Shown: one piece after another, positions 18,172-27,296 of the stretch | How the letters are laid out: every line of letters starts with the position of its first letter | Numbering within the stretch: position 1 is the stretch's first letter | Assembly (NCBI RefSeq): GCF_004365915.1 | Contig: NZ_SODI01000001.1 | Location: forward strand, 3,348,001-3,412,000 | DNA: 64,000 nt | Direction of reading: 5' to 3' | Source of the DNA: Cryobacterium psychrophilum | Lineage (GTDB): Bacteria; Actinomycetota; Actinomycetes; Actinomycetales; Microbacteriaceae | The notes under the pieces: model-generated | What the model saw: only the letters and a program-made list of their open reading frames with translations | Databases searched by the model: none | What the model was told of the DNA's origin: nothing | Position numbers and translations under genes: made by a program

Positions 18172-19395
18172 ATGCTACGTTGGCTCACCGCCGGAGAATC
18201 CCACGGCCCCGAACTCATCGCCATTGTCGAGGGTTTGCCCGCTGGAGTCCCGGTTACTCTAGATGCGATCCGCCTCGATCTTGGGCGCCGTAAACTCGGC
18301 TACGGTCGCGGGGCTCGAATGAAATTCGAGCAGGATGAGCTGACGGTATCCGGGGGAGTGCGCCACGGGCTCACCCTGGGTGGCCCGGTCGCCCTGCGGA
18401 TCGCCAATTCCGAATGGCCCAAATGGGTCGATGTGATGAGCGCCGACCCGATCGACACCGAATCCGACTCGGCGCCCTCGAAGACCCGCGGTCGCGGTGC
18501 GCCCCTGACCCGGCCGCGGCCCGGCCACGCCGACCTCGTCGGCATGCAGAAATACGACTTCGACGAGGCCCGCCCCGTTCTGGAGCGCGCGAGCGCACGG
18601 GAGACGGCCGCACGTGTTGCCCTCGGCGCCGTCGCCCGATCCTTCCTCGCCGAACTCGGCATCACCCTGGTCAGCCACACGCTGTCCATCGGTCCGGTTC
18701 GGGTCCCCGAGAACGCCGCGCTTCCGCGCGCGAGCGACGTCGACACCCTCGATGCCGACCTGCTGCGCTGCTTCGACCCCGAGACATCCGCTCTCATGGT
18801 GGCCGAGGTCGACGCCGCGCACCGAGACGGTGACACCCTCGGCGGTGTCGTCGAGGTTCTCGCCTACAACCTTCCCCCCGGGCTCGGTTCCTTCGTGCAC
18901 TGGGACCGTCGCCTGGACTCGCAGCTGGCGGCGGCGCTCATGGGCATCCAGGCGATCAAGGGGGTCGAGGTCGGCGACGGCTTCCTGAGTACGACCCGGC
19001 GAGGCTCGGAGGCGCATGACGAACTCGTCATGTCCGACGGCGCTATCCAACGCGCCAGCGACAAGGCCGGCGGTACCGAGGGCGGCATGAGCACGGGCAC
19101 GGTGCTGCGCGTTCGCGCGGGAATGAAGCCGATCGCCACCATCCCGCGGGCCCTGCGCACCGTGGATGTCGCCACGAGCGAGGCCGCACCGGCACACCAC
19201 CAGCGCTCGGATGTGTGTGCCGTGCCCGCCGCCGGCGTCGTGGCCGAAGCCATGGTTGCGCTCGTACTCGCCAACTCCATGCTGGAGAAGTTCGGCGGAG
19301 ACTCGATCGGGGAGACCCGACGCAACCTCGAGTCGTACCTCGCGCACATTCCCTCGAACCTGCAGACCGGCGCGTCGAGCGACGCTTCGCTGTAG
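18172..19395 (+). CDS. aroC: Chorismate synthase
   Basis: Converts 5-enolpyruvylshikimate 3-phosphate to chorismate using reduced FMN. The 407 aa protein has the signatures [18 protein letters not shown] at the N-terminus, [12 protein letters not shown] and the central [33 protein letters not shown] follows, and later [22 protein letters not shown] precedes the ATG. It lies 5 bp after aroE, and its TAG stop overlaps the aroK GTG by 1 base. Confidence 0.97.
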   Translation: MLRWLTAGESHGPELIAIVEGLPAGVPVTLDAIRLDLGRRKLGYGRGARMKFEQDELTVSGGVRHGLTLGGPVALRIANSEWPKWVDVMSADPIDTESDSAPSKTRGRGAPLTRPRPGHADLVGMQKYDFDEARPVLERASARETAARVALGAVARSFLAELGITLVSHTLSIGPVRVPENAALPRASDVDTLDADLLRCFDPETSALMVAEVDAAHRDGDTLGGVVEVLAYNLPPGLGSFVHWDRRLDSQLAAALMGIQAIKGVEVGDGFLSTTRRGSEAHDELVMSDGAIQRASDKAGGTEGGMSTGTVLRVRAGMKPIATIPRALRTVDVATSEAAPAHHQRSDVCAVPAAGVVAEAMVALVLANSMLEKFGGDSIGETRRNLESYLAHIPSNLQTGASSDASL

Positions 19396-19931
19396 TGGCC
19401 ACGAACCCGACCGACAGCAGCACGGCTGAGCTGCGTACGTTCCCCCTCGTGTTCATTGGGCCGATGGCGGCCGGCAAGAGCAAGATCGGCCGCCGCGTGG
19501 CGCGTGGACTCGGCGTGCCATTCATCGACACGGACAAGGTGATCGCGGCGCGGTACGGCCCGATCAGCGAGATCTTCGCCCGTGAGGGTGAAGACTACTT
19601 TCGGGTGATCGAGCGCACGGTCGTCGCCGAGGCGCTGCTCGCGCCGAGCGTCGTCTCCCTCGGCGGCGGGGCCGTGCTCGACGCTGACACACAAACCGAC
19701 CTGGCCGACCACACGGTGATCTACCTCAGCGTGAACGCCAAGGCCGTTGCGAAACGCCTCGGCGGCACGAAGCGACCGCTGCTCGCCGGCGGGATCACCG
19801 ATTGGCAACGGATATTTGACCAGCGACGCCCGCTCTACGAGCGGCTCGCAAGCATCCACTTCGACACGTCACGTCGTCCCATCGGCGGCATCGCCGATGA
19901 GATCGTGGCCTGGGTTAGAAAGAGACAATGA
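19395..19931 (+). CDS. aroK: Shikimate kinase
   Basis: ATP-dependent 3-phosphorylation of shikimate. It is 178 aa when started at GTG 19395, whose G is the last base of the aroC TAG. An open frame upstream lies inside aroC and is not credible. Motifs are the P-loop GPMAAGKSKIGRRVA, the shikimate-binding DTDKVI, EIFAREGEDYFRVIE and LGGGAV. The lid region is KRPLLAG. The stop overlaps the aroB ATG (ATGA), so coupling is likely. Confidence 0.95.
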   Translation: MATNPTDSSTAELRTFPLVFIGPMAAGKSKIGRRVARGLGVPFIDTDKVIAARYGPISEIFAREGEDYFRVIERTVVAEALLAPSVVSLGGGAVLDADTQTDLADHTVIYLSVNAKAVAKRLGGTKRPLLAGGITDWQRIFDQRRPLYERLASIHFDTSRRPIGGIADEIVAWVRKRQ

Positions 19932-21046
19932 CTGAAACAGCACCCTCCGCACCGGCACCCCTCGCCTCAGTGCCCGGAACGACCGTCATCACCGTGAACG
20001 GCGACGACAGCTACCCCGTGTACGTGGGCAACGGCCTCATCGACTCCGTCGGAAAGCAGCTCGGCACCGAGGTTCGCAAGGTGCTCATCGTGCACACCGC
20101 CACGCTCGGCGCCCGCGCCGTGGCCCTGCGGGAAAGCCTCCTCGACAGCTACGAGGTGATGATTGCCGAGGTGCCCGACGCTGAACCCGCCAAGCGCGTG
20201 GAGGTGGCGGCGTTCTGTTGGCAGGTGATGGGCCAGGCCGACTTCAGCCGAACGGATGCCGTGATCGGTCTCGGCGGCGGCGCGGTCACCGACCTCGCCG
20301 GCTTCGTGGCGGCCACGTGGCTGCGCGGCATCACGGTGATTCAGATTCCCACGAGCGTGCTCAGCATGGTGGACGCGGCGGTCGGCGGCAAGAACGGCAT
20401 CAACACCGCCGAGGGCAAGAACCTGGTCGGAACATTCTGGGCGCCCGCCGCCGTGATCTGCGACCTCGACCTGCTCGAGCAGCTGCCGCGCAACGAGATC
20501 CTCGCGGGCTTCGCCGAAATCGTGAAGGCCGGATTCATCCAGGTTCCGGAGATCCTCGACATCATCGAGGCCGACGTGAACCGTGCGACCGATCCGACCA
20601 CACCGGAATTCCGTCGCCTGATCGAGTTGTCCATCGAAATGAAGGCGCGCATTGTCGGTCAGGATTTCAAGGAGTCCGGCCTGCGCGAGATCCTCAACTA
20701 CGGTCACACCCTCGGTCATGCCGTCGAGCACGCCGAGCGCTACGGCTGGCGTCACGGTGCAGCCGTGGGCGTTGGCATGATGTTCGCTGCCGAGCTGGCG
20801 TGCCTGAGCGGTCGTCTCTCGGTGGAGGCCGTCGACCGGCACCGACGCATCCTGGAGTCCCTCACCCTGCCGACCACGTACCCGGTGGGACGCTGGAACA
20901 CTCTGATCGCCACGATGCAGCGTGACAAGAAGACCCGCAGCGGCATGTTGCGCTTCGTCGTGCTCGACGACATCGGCAAGCCGACGATCCTCGAAGGCCC
21001 CGACGCGTCTCTCTTATTCTCGGCCTACCAGGCAATCGGCTCCTAA
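19928..21046 (+). CDS. aroB: 3-Dehydroquinate synthase
   Basis: Cyclises 3-deoxy-D-arabino-heptulosonate 7-phosphate to 3-dehydroquinate with NAD and a divalent metal. The 372 aa protein contains GLGGGAVTDLAGFVAATWLRG, IQIPTSVLSMVDAAVGGKNG and the metal-binding HTLGHAVEHAERYGWRHG. It is the last gene of the aro run. No aroQ (3-dehydroquinate dehydratase) follows; instead a convergent gene begins 17 bp later. Confidence 0.96.
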   Translation: MTETAPSAPAPLASVPGTTVITVNGDDSYPVYVGNGLIDSVGKQLGTEVRKVLIVHTATLGARAVALRESLLDSYEVMIAEVPDAEPAKRVEVAAFCWQVMGQADFSRTDAVIGLGGGAVTDLAGFVAATWLRGITVIQIPTSVLSMVDAAVGGKNGINTAEGKNLVGTFWAPAAVICDLDLLEQLPRNEILAGFAEIVKAGFIQVPEILDIIEADVNRATDPTTPEFRRLIELSIEMKARIVGQDFKESGLREILNYGHTLGHAVEHAERYGWRHGAAVGVGMMFAAELACLSGRLSVEAVDRHRRILESLTLPTTYPVGRWNTLIATMQRDKKTRSGMLRFVVLDDIGKPTILEGPDASLLFSAYQAIGS

Positions 21047-21063
21047 CCCGGGTGCGGGCCCGC

Positions 21064-21492
21064 TCAGGCGAAGGGGACCGCGGTCTCCATCAGTCGGGAG
21101 CGGATGAGGAACCGCACGCCGCGCGGGGCCTCGGCCGAGAAGCCGCTTCCCCGGCCGGGAACCACATCGATCGTGAGAAAGGTGTGGCTCCAGTAGGCGA
21201 ACTGCTCGGCTGACATCCAGAAGTCGATGCTCTGGGCGGGGTGGGCGGCCGGGGCGATGTCGAGCCGACCGAGCAGAACGTCCTGATCTGAGGTGATGAA
21301 TTCACCGGCCATGAAACACATCGGTGCGCTGCCATCGCAGCATCCGCCCGACTGGTGAAACATGAGCGGGCCGTGCTCGGCCCACAGGCTTTGCAGCAGG
21401 TCGACGGCCACCGGGGCGAGTTCCACCCGGGGAACGGTCTCCCCGGGAATTGTGACAGAGGCCATCACGGACTCTGTGGCGAGTTCTGGCAT
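21064..21492 (-). CDS. DUF779 protein
   Basis: 142 aa from ATG 21492 (AAGGGCC upstream). The N-terminal part has LWAEHGPLMFHQSGGCCDGS followed by PMCF, the Cys-rich signature of DUF779. Next come DIDVVPGRGSGFS-like strands and a C-terminal FLIRSRL. DUF779 genes are typically found beside NAD-dependent (acet)aldehyde dehydrogenases, as here, 134 bp downstream of one. The CC...C cluster may bind metal. The biochemical role is unknown. Confidence 0.88.
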   Translation of the reverse strand: MPELATESVMASVTIPGETVPRVELAPVAVDLLQSLWAEHGPLMFHQSGGCCDGSAPMCFMAGEFITSDQDVLLGRLDIAPAAHPAQSIDFWMSAEQFAYWSHTFLTIDVVPGRGSGFSAEAPRGVRFLIRSRLMETAVPFA

Positions 21493-21626
21493 TGCAGGCC
21501 CTTCCGACGAAGAAAATGGGGCTGTCAACGACACGTCGTCGTTGACAGCCCCCACACTAGCCGCGGCTGCTTGGAAAGCGCCCCGACCGTTCAAACTGGG
21601 TGTTCCGGTTGCAATGCGCTGCCGGT

Positions 21627-23150
21627 TTAGAAGAAGCCGAGCTTGTCTTCCGAGTAGGACACGAGCAAGTTCTTGGTCTGCTGGTAGTGATCGAGGGCGA
21701 GCTTGTTGTTCTCGCGTCCGATACCGGAGCTCTTGTAGCCTCCGAACGCGGCACCGGCGGGGTACGCGTGGTAGTTGTTGACCCAGACTCGTCCGGCCTG
21801 GATGTCGCGTCCGGCGCGGTACGCGACGTTTCCGTTGCGAGACCACACGCCGGCACCGAGGCCGTAGATGGTGTCATTGGCAATTGAAATGGCGTCGTCG
21901 TAGTCGGTGAAGCTCGTCACGGCGAGCACCGGGCCGAATATCTCCTCCTGGAAGATACGCATCTTGTTGTTGCCCTCGAAGACCGTCGGCTGCACATAGA
22001 AGCCGCCGCTGAGGTCCCCGCCGAGGTCGGCGCGTTCTCCGCCGAGGGCCAGCGTGGCGCCCTCCTTCTTGCCGATGTCGATGTACGACAAAATCTTCTC
22101 AAGCTGGTCGTTGCTGGCCTGTGCGCCGACCTGGGTGTCGGTGTCGAGGGGGTTGCCCTGGATCGCGAGGCTCGTGCGCTTGACGGCGTCGCCCAGGAAG
22201 CTGTCGTAGATGGACTTCTGAATCAGCGCGCGGCTCGGGGCCGTGCACACCTCGCCCTGGTTGAAGGCGAAGAGCGCGAAGCCCTCCTGAGCCTTGTCGT
22301 AGAAGGCATCGTTCTCCTGGGCCACATCGCTGAAGAAGATATTGGGGCTCTTGCCGCCGAGCTCGACGGTGGAGGGGATGATGTTGGCGCTGGCGTACTG
22401 CAGGATGAGGCGGCCGGTGGTGGTCTCTCCCGTGAACGCGATCTTACGAATGCGGTTGGAGGAGGCGAGCGGCTTTCCGGCTTCGAGGCCGAATCCGTTC
22501 ACGATGTTGACGACTCCCGGGGGGAGAATGTCGCCGAGAAGCTCGATCAGAACGAGGATCGACGCGGGGGTCTGCTCGGCGGGCTTGAGCACAACGGTGT
22601 TGCCGGCGGCCAGCGCGGGAGCAAGCTTCCAGACGGCCATGAGAATGGGGAAGTTCCACGGGATGATCTGGCCCACGACGCCCAGCGGCTCGTGGAACTG
22701 GTAGGCGACGGTGTCATTGTCAAGCTGGGCGTGGTCACCGTCCTGGGCACGGATCGCGGCCGCGAAGTAGCGGAAGTGGTCGGCGGCGAGGGGAATGTCC
22801 GCGTTGAGGGTCTCGCGGATGGCCTTGCCGTTGTCCCAGGTCTCGGCGACAGAGAGCAGCTCGTTGTTGGCGTCGATCTTGTCGGCGATGCGGTTCAAGA
22901 CGGCGGCACGCTCGGTGGCGCTCGTCTTGCCCCAGGCCGGAGCGGCCTTGTGCGCGGCATCCAGTGCCAGTTCGATGTCTTCCGCGGTGCCACGGGCGAC
23001 CTCGGTGAACGGGCGACCGGTGACGGGGGTGATGTCTTCGAAGTATTCGCCCTTGACGGGCGCAACCCACTCGCCACCAATCCAATTTTCGTAGCGGGGC
23101 TTGAAGTTCACCTTTGCGCCCGGAGTTCCGGGGGCTGCGTATACGGTCAT
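21627..23150 (-). CDS. NAD-dependent aldehyde dehydrogenase (ExaC/AldB type)
   Basis: Oxidises short-chain aldehydes, probably acetaldehyde, to acids. It has 507 aa from ATG 23150 with TAGGAG 4 nt upstream. The frame is open farther but lacks support. Motifs are [27 protein letters not shown], the glycine motif FTGETTTGR, the catalytic Glu in [12 protein letters not shown] and the catalytic Cys in [16 protein letters not shown]. The C-terminus reads [15 protein letters not shown], typical of the ExaC group. The DUF779 partner follows. The nearby GAF-type regulator is a plausible controller. Confidence 0.93.
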   Translation of the reverse strand: MTVYAAPGTPGAKVNFKPRYENWIGGEWVAPVKGEYFEDITPVTGRPFTEVARGTAEDIELALDAAHKAAPAWGKTSATERAAVLNRIADKIDANNELLSVAETWDNGKAIRETLNADIPLAADHFRYFAAAIRAQDGDHAQLDNDTVAYQFHEPLGVVGQIIPWNFPILMAVWKLAPALAAGNTVVLKPAEQTPASILVLIELLGDILPPGVVNIVNGFGLEAGKPLASSNRIRKIAFTGETTTGRLILQYASANIIPSTVELGGKSPNIFFSDVAQENDAFYDKAQEGFALFAFNQGEVCTAPSRALIQKSIYDSFLGDAVKRTSLAIQGNPLDTDTQVGAQASNDQLEKILSYIDIGKKEGATLALGGERADLGGDLSGGFYVQPTVFEGNNKMRIFQEEIFGPVLAVTSFTDYDDAISIANDTIYGLGAGVWSRNGNVAYRAGRDIQAGRVWVNNYHAYPAGAAFGGYKSSGIGRENNKLALDHYQQTKNLLVSYSEDKLGFF

Positions 23151-23292
23151 GACACTCCTATTCGACGACGATGTCGGGAAGGCCGCTCGTCGCGGCCTTG
23201 GTTGGGAGTCTAGGAACACCAACGTTGCGAAAGGTTGCGGTCCTCCGGAACAGCCCTCTGTCAGTGTCGGTGGGTGCTGTCACACTTGTTTC

Positions 23293-24798
23293 ATGACAAC
23301 CACCATTGACGGTGTTTTCGTTGATCTGACCGGGTCTCTGGCCCGGTCGGGTATATCCGCGGCGTCGTTCGCGGAGTTGTCCGACGACGAGTCGGAGAAC
23401 ACCCACCGGGCCATTGCCCAGCTCGCTCGCGAGGTCGCCAAGTACGTCGCACTGTCGGCGGCGAACGTCGCCTCCCGCTCCGACTGGGCGCTCGGCCGGG
23501 AAGGCCTCGCGCGCAAGAAGGGCTACGCCAGCGCAGAGGACTACGTCCAGGCCCTGGGTGGTGGTGGCGGCAGCACCAAAGCGGATACCCGCCGCCTGAT
23601 CGAGGCCGGCACGATGGCCGCCGAAGCCGAAGCCGAAACCGCCCGGGCCAGGCAGGAGCAGGCCGACCGGCTGGCCCTGGCTCATCCGGAAGCGCCGCCG
23701 GTAGCCGTGCACACGCCGTGGTTCGCGCCGCTCGGCTCCGCCGTCACCGACGGAACCCTCAGCACCGACGCCGCCACGGCCATCCGCCGGGGCCTCGGTG
23801 AACCGGCGATCGGGGTGACCGATGAGATGCTCGCCGACGCGGTCGTCGCCCTGATCGCCGAGTGCCGCAGCGTGAACGCCGACCAGGCGGCGAAGGTGGC
23901 GCGGCAGTGCCGAGACTCCATTGATGCCGCTGGCATCGCCTCCCGCGCCGACGCCATGCGCGCCCGGCAATACCTGCGGGTCTGGGACAAGCCCGACGGG
24001 ATGCTGCACGGCAGCTTCGAACTGGATCCGGAGAACGGTTCGTATTTCAAGGACTTTCTGCTGCAGATCACCGGCCCCCGCCAGGGCGGACCAAGGTTTG
24101 TGGAGAAGGGTGAGAAGGAGCGGGCGCAGCGCATCATCGCCGACCCGCGGTCAACGGACCAGATCGTCGCCGAGGCTCTGATCGAGGTGATCAAGGTCGC
24201 CGCGGCCGCCGACCCCGGCACACTGTTCGGCCGCATCCGTCCCTCGGTCAAACTCGTCATCACCGAGGCGCCAGCACCGGCCCCCGGGCCGGACACCCCG
24301 GGCCCACTACTTCTGCGGAACGGGTTCATCGAAGGAACCCCGGACGCGGTCCCGGCAACCACGATCGACCGGGTGGTGCGCAACACGGGATTCACCCCGG
24401 TGTTGTTCAGCCGAGACGGCACGGTGCTGGATGTGGGACGCGAACAGCGTCTCTTCACCCAGGCGCAACGCGCAGCACTCGCGCTCCGCGACGGCGGCTG
24501 CATGTGGCCGGACTGCCACCGACCACCCTCCTATTCCGAAGCCCATCACCTGCACGGATGGGACGCCGAAGGCGGACTCACCAACGTCGAAGACGGCATC
24601 CTGCTCTGCGCCCGCGATCACCTCCGCCTGCACAACGATCTATGGGAGATCAGACGCACGGGCACCGAGTACTGGCTGATCCCACCTCGAACGGCCGACG
24701 CAAACCGCACACCCATTCGACTGGCCAGTAAATCACGACTGAAGCTGGGCTCGCACCTCCGACCACGCCGCGTGAAATCGAGCGCGAGTTCGCACTAG
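23293..24798 (+). CDS. DUF222/HNH endonuclease-like protein (13E12 family)
   Basis: 501 aa from ATG 23293. A long helical DUF222 region (about residues 20-330) contains RADAMRARQYLRVWDK and an Ala/Glu repeat AAEAEAETARAR. The C-terminal HNH motif (about 405-450) has DGGCMWPDCHRPPSYSEAHH and later CARDHLRLHN, so both zinc Cys pairs and the His-Asn-His residues are present. These proteins occur in many copies in actinobacteria, related to the mycobacterial 13E12 repeat. Their role is unknown. It sits between the aldehyde genes and their likely regulator, on the opposite strand. Confidence 0.9.
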   Translation: MTTTIDGVFVDLTGSLARSGISAASFAELSDDESENTHRAIAQLAREVAKYVALSAANVASRSDWALGREGLARKKGYASAEDYVQALGGGGGSTKADTRRLIEAGTMAAEAEAETARARQEQADRLALAHPEAPPVAVHTPWFAPLGSAVTDGTLSTDAATAIRRGLGEPAIGVTDEMLADAVVALIAECRSVNADQAAKVARQCRDSIDAAGIASRADAMRARQYLRVWDKPDGMLHGSFELDPENGSYFKDFLLQITGPRQGGPRFVEKGEKERAQRIIADPRSTDQIVAEALIEVIKVAAAADPGTLFGRIRPSVKLVITEAPAPAPGPDTPGPLLLRNGFIEGTPDAVPATTIDRVVRNTGFTPVLFSRDGTVLDVGREQRLFTQAQRAALALRDGGCMWPDCHRPPSYSEAHHLHGWDAEGGLTNVEDGILLCARDHLRLHNDLWEIRRTGTEYWLIPPRTADANRTPIRLASKSRLKLGSHLRPRRVKSSASSH

Positions 24799-24832
24799 TG
24801 GACCTTGTCACCAACCTGATGGCTCGGCAAAC

Positions 24833-26170
24833 CTACGGCCGGGCGGGGGCCGGTGTCAGTTCGTCGTCGATGCGTTTCAGGCGCGCCACCACGGTGGCAC
24901 GTTTGGGGGAGCGAGCCGGCAGCAGTTCGAGGCACGCGCGCCACACCTCGGTGTCCCACGTGGCCTCTTCGGAGCGCGCGTATTCGAGCAACACCTCCAC
25001 TGAGGCATCCGCTAACATCGCCTCGCGCAGGCGAGCGCTGACTTCTGAGCGGATGTCGGCGATGCCGGGAGCGACGGAGTTGGGCAGAACGGAGCCGCGG
25101 TACGCACCCATCGCCACCCGGTGTGCCCCACGTTCCAGAAAGGTCAGCACGCGCTGGGCATCGATTTCGAGGGACGTTTCGAGCCGGTAGGGCCGGGAGC
25201 TGATCACCACGCGCCCCGAGAACAGTTCGAGGACCTTGCGCACGCGCACCATCTCCGCGCGGAGCGTGTCGACCGAGTAACCCTCGTCGCTCAGCAGGAG
25301 GGCGAGTCGATCTGCCGAAAGTCCCTCGCGGTGCCAAGTGAGGAGCACCAGGATCTCGGCGTGCCGGGGGCTGAGGTCCACAGACACGCTGCCGCTCTCC
25401 AGATGCCCGTGGTCGCTGCCGAGCACGTTGAGAGCTACCGGGGGAGCGGCCCGCCGCGGCGCCGCCACAATGAGCGGTGAGCGTGCTGCAGCCAATTCTC
25501 GCGGGGCGGTGCCCAGACATTGGATGCGCAGTTCTGCTTCCATCGCGGCGACGGCCGCTTCGACGAGCGGAAGAGTCTGCGGTGCCACGGCCTCGTCGCC
25601 GCCGGTGATGTCGATGACGCCGAGGATCTTGCCCGTGTGCGGGTCGTGGATGGGAACGGCGGTGCAGCTCCACGGGTGGGCGAGCAGGCTGAAATGTTCG
25701 GCACGGCGAATCTGGATCCCGCGATTGAGGGCCAGGGCGGTGCCGGGTGCGCTCGTTCCGACTCGGCGTTCAGACCAGTCCGCGCCCTCGACGAAGAGCA
25801 TCTCCTCCACCTTGCCGCGCAAGACACGGTCGCCGTCGATCCAGAGCAACCGCCCTGACTCGTCGCCGATGGCCACGATGAGCTTTGACTCGAAGGCATG
25901 CCTGATCAGCAGGTTGTGCACGACCGGCAAGACGGCGGCGAGTGGATGCTGGTTGCGCAGGTCACGCAGCTCCGCGTCGGTGAGGATCCGTTCGGCGGCG
26001 ACGCTGGTGGGGTCGAGGCTGAGCGAGAGGGAACGTTGCCAGGAATCCTGCACAAGTTTGCGAACTCCGGGGCCGATGAGGCGCTCGGACACGGCGGATT
26101 CGTGGGCCTTTTCCAACGCTCGTCCTTCGTCGGTGGCCTTCGAGGAGGCGGCGAGCCGAGGTCCGGTCAA
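24833..26170 (-). CDS. GAF-domain transcriptional regulator with C-terminal winged helix
   Basis: 445 aa from TTG 26170, which has GGAGG 5 nt upstream; an ATG 214 codons earlier lies across another gene. The N-terminus carries VQDSWQRSLSLSLDP, as in AcoR-type activators of acetoin and aldehyde genes. A GAF sensor follows (about residues 80-215; GTNAPG-like VGTSAPGTALA). The C-terminus lacks the sigma-54 AAA+ domain. Instead it has a winged-helix-like segment (LSPRHAEILVLLTWHREGLS, LRAEMVRVRKVLEL) and an end helix bundle. It probably senses a small molecule and controls the aldehyde dehydrogenase/DUF779 genes. Confidence 0.75.
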   Translation of the reverse strand: MTGPRLAASSKATDEGRALEKAHESAVSERLIGPGVRKLVQDSWQRSLSLSLDPTSVAAERILTDAELRDLRNQHPLAAVLPVVHNLLIRHAFESKLIVAIGDESGRLLWIDGDRVLRGKVEEMLFVEGADWSERRVGTSAPGTALALNRGIQIRRAEHFSLLAHPWSCTAVPIHDPHTGKILGVIDITGGDEAVAPQTLPLVEAAVAAMEAELRIQCLGTAPRELAAARSPLIVAAPRRAAPPVALNVLGSDHGHLESGSVSVDLSPRHAEILVLLTWHREGLSADRLALLLSDEGYSVDTLRAEMVRVRKVLELFSGRVVISSRPYRLETSLEIDAQRVLTFLERGAHRVAMGAYRGSVLPNSVAPGIADIRSEVSARLREAMLADASVEVLLEYARSEEATWDTEVWRACLELLPARSPKRATVVARLKRIDDELTPAPARP

Positions 26171-26344
26171 TGAATCCTCCGATCTGCACTGGTCGATGGC
26201 GACGCACACGATGGCACGGCGGACTGTCAGTCTAGGGGTGCGGATGAGGGGGGCGGTACGGGCTGCGAGGCATTCACAGGTACGGCCGTGAAGAAAAGCT
26301 GTGGATATCTCAGTTTCACGGAGAAAACGTTGCATTCTGGGCGC

Positions 26345-26737
26345 ATGACGATCCTTGATGAGTCCCCGCCCGTCATCACCCGGGAAGAGGCCAGGGCGCG
26401 CGCGTTCGACCTGGTCGGGCGCGCCATTCGCTTGCAGCTGTGGGTGATGGTGCTTGATGCCCGCGGGCATCAGCTGCCGCTTCTCATCCCCATTGATGAC
26501 ATTCCGGCGCGTCCGGAGCCGGGCGACCTTGCCACGGCGGGTGCCAGCATGTGCGCTCTCGTGTCGGAGTACGCACCGGGCGGCAGTGTGATTCTCATCC
26601 TCGAACGGCCCGGCGCCGCACTGCTCACGGCCGCGGATCGGGAGTGGTGCGTCGAGCTCGCCTCCGCGTTCGCACTCGTTCGGATCACCGGCATCTTCGT
26701 GGCCCACGACGACGGCGTCGGTGCGCTCGAATCGTAG
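26345..26737 (+). CDS. Conserved-looking hypothetical protein
   Basis: 130 aa from ATG 26345. I do not recognise the family. It is acidic and mixed alpha/beta, with an Arg/Ala-rich first helix (ITREEARARAFDLVGRAI), a beta strand region WVMVLDARGHQLPLLIPIDD, and VILILERPGAALLTAADREW. There are no membrane segments and no signal peptide. A frame start at GTG 26288 is also possible, but a CATTCT hexamer 6 nt before 26345 resembles the leaderless arrangement. It is divergent from the GAF regulator and next to the flagellar remnant. Confidence 0.6.
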   Translation: MTILDESPPVITREEARARAFDLVGRAIRLQLWVMVLDARGHQLPLLIPIDDIPARPEPGDLATAGASMCALVSEYAPGGSVILILERPGAALLTAADREWCVELASAFALVRITGIFVAHDDGVGALES

Positions 26738-26915
26738 CTCGGGAATCCCCCTCAGCGGGACGAAATAAAATGGGCGTTGGGCTCGCCTGGCGGCCGAGAA
26801 TGCGAACGTCACCCGGCCGCGCGCCCAGCGACGGCCGGCCGAGTGTGCCGGTTCCGGCGTTTGGCCGCAGCGAGGTCATGCACGCGTTGTGGCGCGGCCT
26901 GCCGCGGAAGGGTGG
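26738..26915. other. Gene-free gap downstream of fliW
   Basis: About 178 bp between the hypothetical gene and the fliW stop. In flagellar loci csrA usually lies beside fliW. All frames here were checked by eye and none encodes the CsrA start (MLVLTRK-like). No hairpin terminator or repeat stands out. Confidence 0.5.
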
Positions 26916-27296
26916 CTACGCGGCGGTGGTGAGCTCGGCGCGGAGGGGCCAATCCTGACCTTCAAGGATCAGCTGGGCGCAGACGCCGGTCAGCGCGTTC
27001 ACGACGATGGGGGCCATCAGGTTGACGGTGGTGTTTCCTTCGCCGGGATTCACGACCACGAGCACGAGGGCATCCGCTGGCTCGGACAGAGAGAGCGAAC
27101 CGGACTGCTCGGTGGAGATGTACGGGGTGTAATCGGGCAGGTACACCGCCGCGTCGAGAACGTAGAGCCGTGTGCTCGGGTTCGGCACCGCCTGCAGGGC
27201 GTACAGGCCGTTGGCGCCGTCAACCGTGGTGAGGGTGAAATCCGTCATCGGCGCGAGGCCGGGTGGGGGAGTGACGAAGGTCAGGGAGGCGGTCAT
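26916..27296 (-). CDS. fliW: Flagellar assembly factor FliW
   Basis: 126 aa. In Bacillus FliW binds flagellin and antagonises the translational repressor CsrA. The sequence shows LTFVTPPPGLAPMTDFTL, the family turn FTLTTVDGANGLYALQAV, RLYVLDAAVYLPDYTP, and the signature ALVLVVVNPGEGNTTVNLMA followed by PIVVN. It is complete and undamaged. The ATG overlaps the stop of the broken flgL by 4 bp, preserving the ancestral flgL-fliW operon order. No csrA, flagellin or other intact flagellar gene lies in the window. Confidence 0.88.
   Translation of the reverse strand: MTASLTFVTPPPGLAPMTDFTLTTVDGANGLYALQAVPNPSTRLYVLDAAVYLPDYTPYISTEQSGSLSLSEPADALVLVVVNPGEGNTTVNLMAPIVVNALTGVCAQLILEGQDWPLRAELTTAA

Noticed and set aside
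26685..26879. Possible csrA in the gap after fliW
   Set aside because: None of the frames shows the CsrA N-terminus or its conserved strands.
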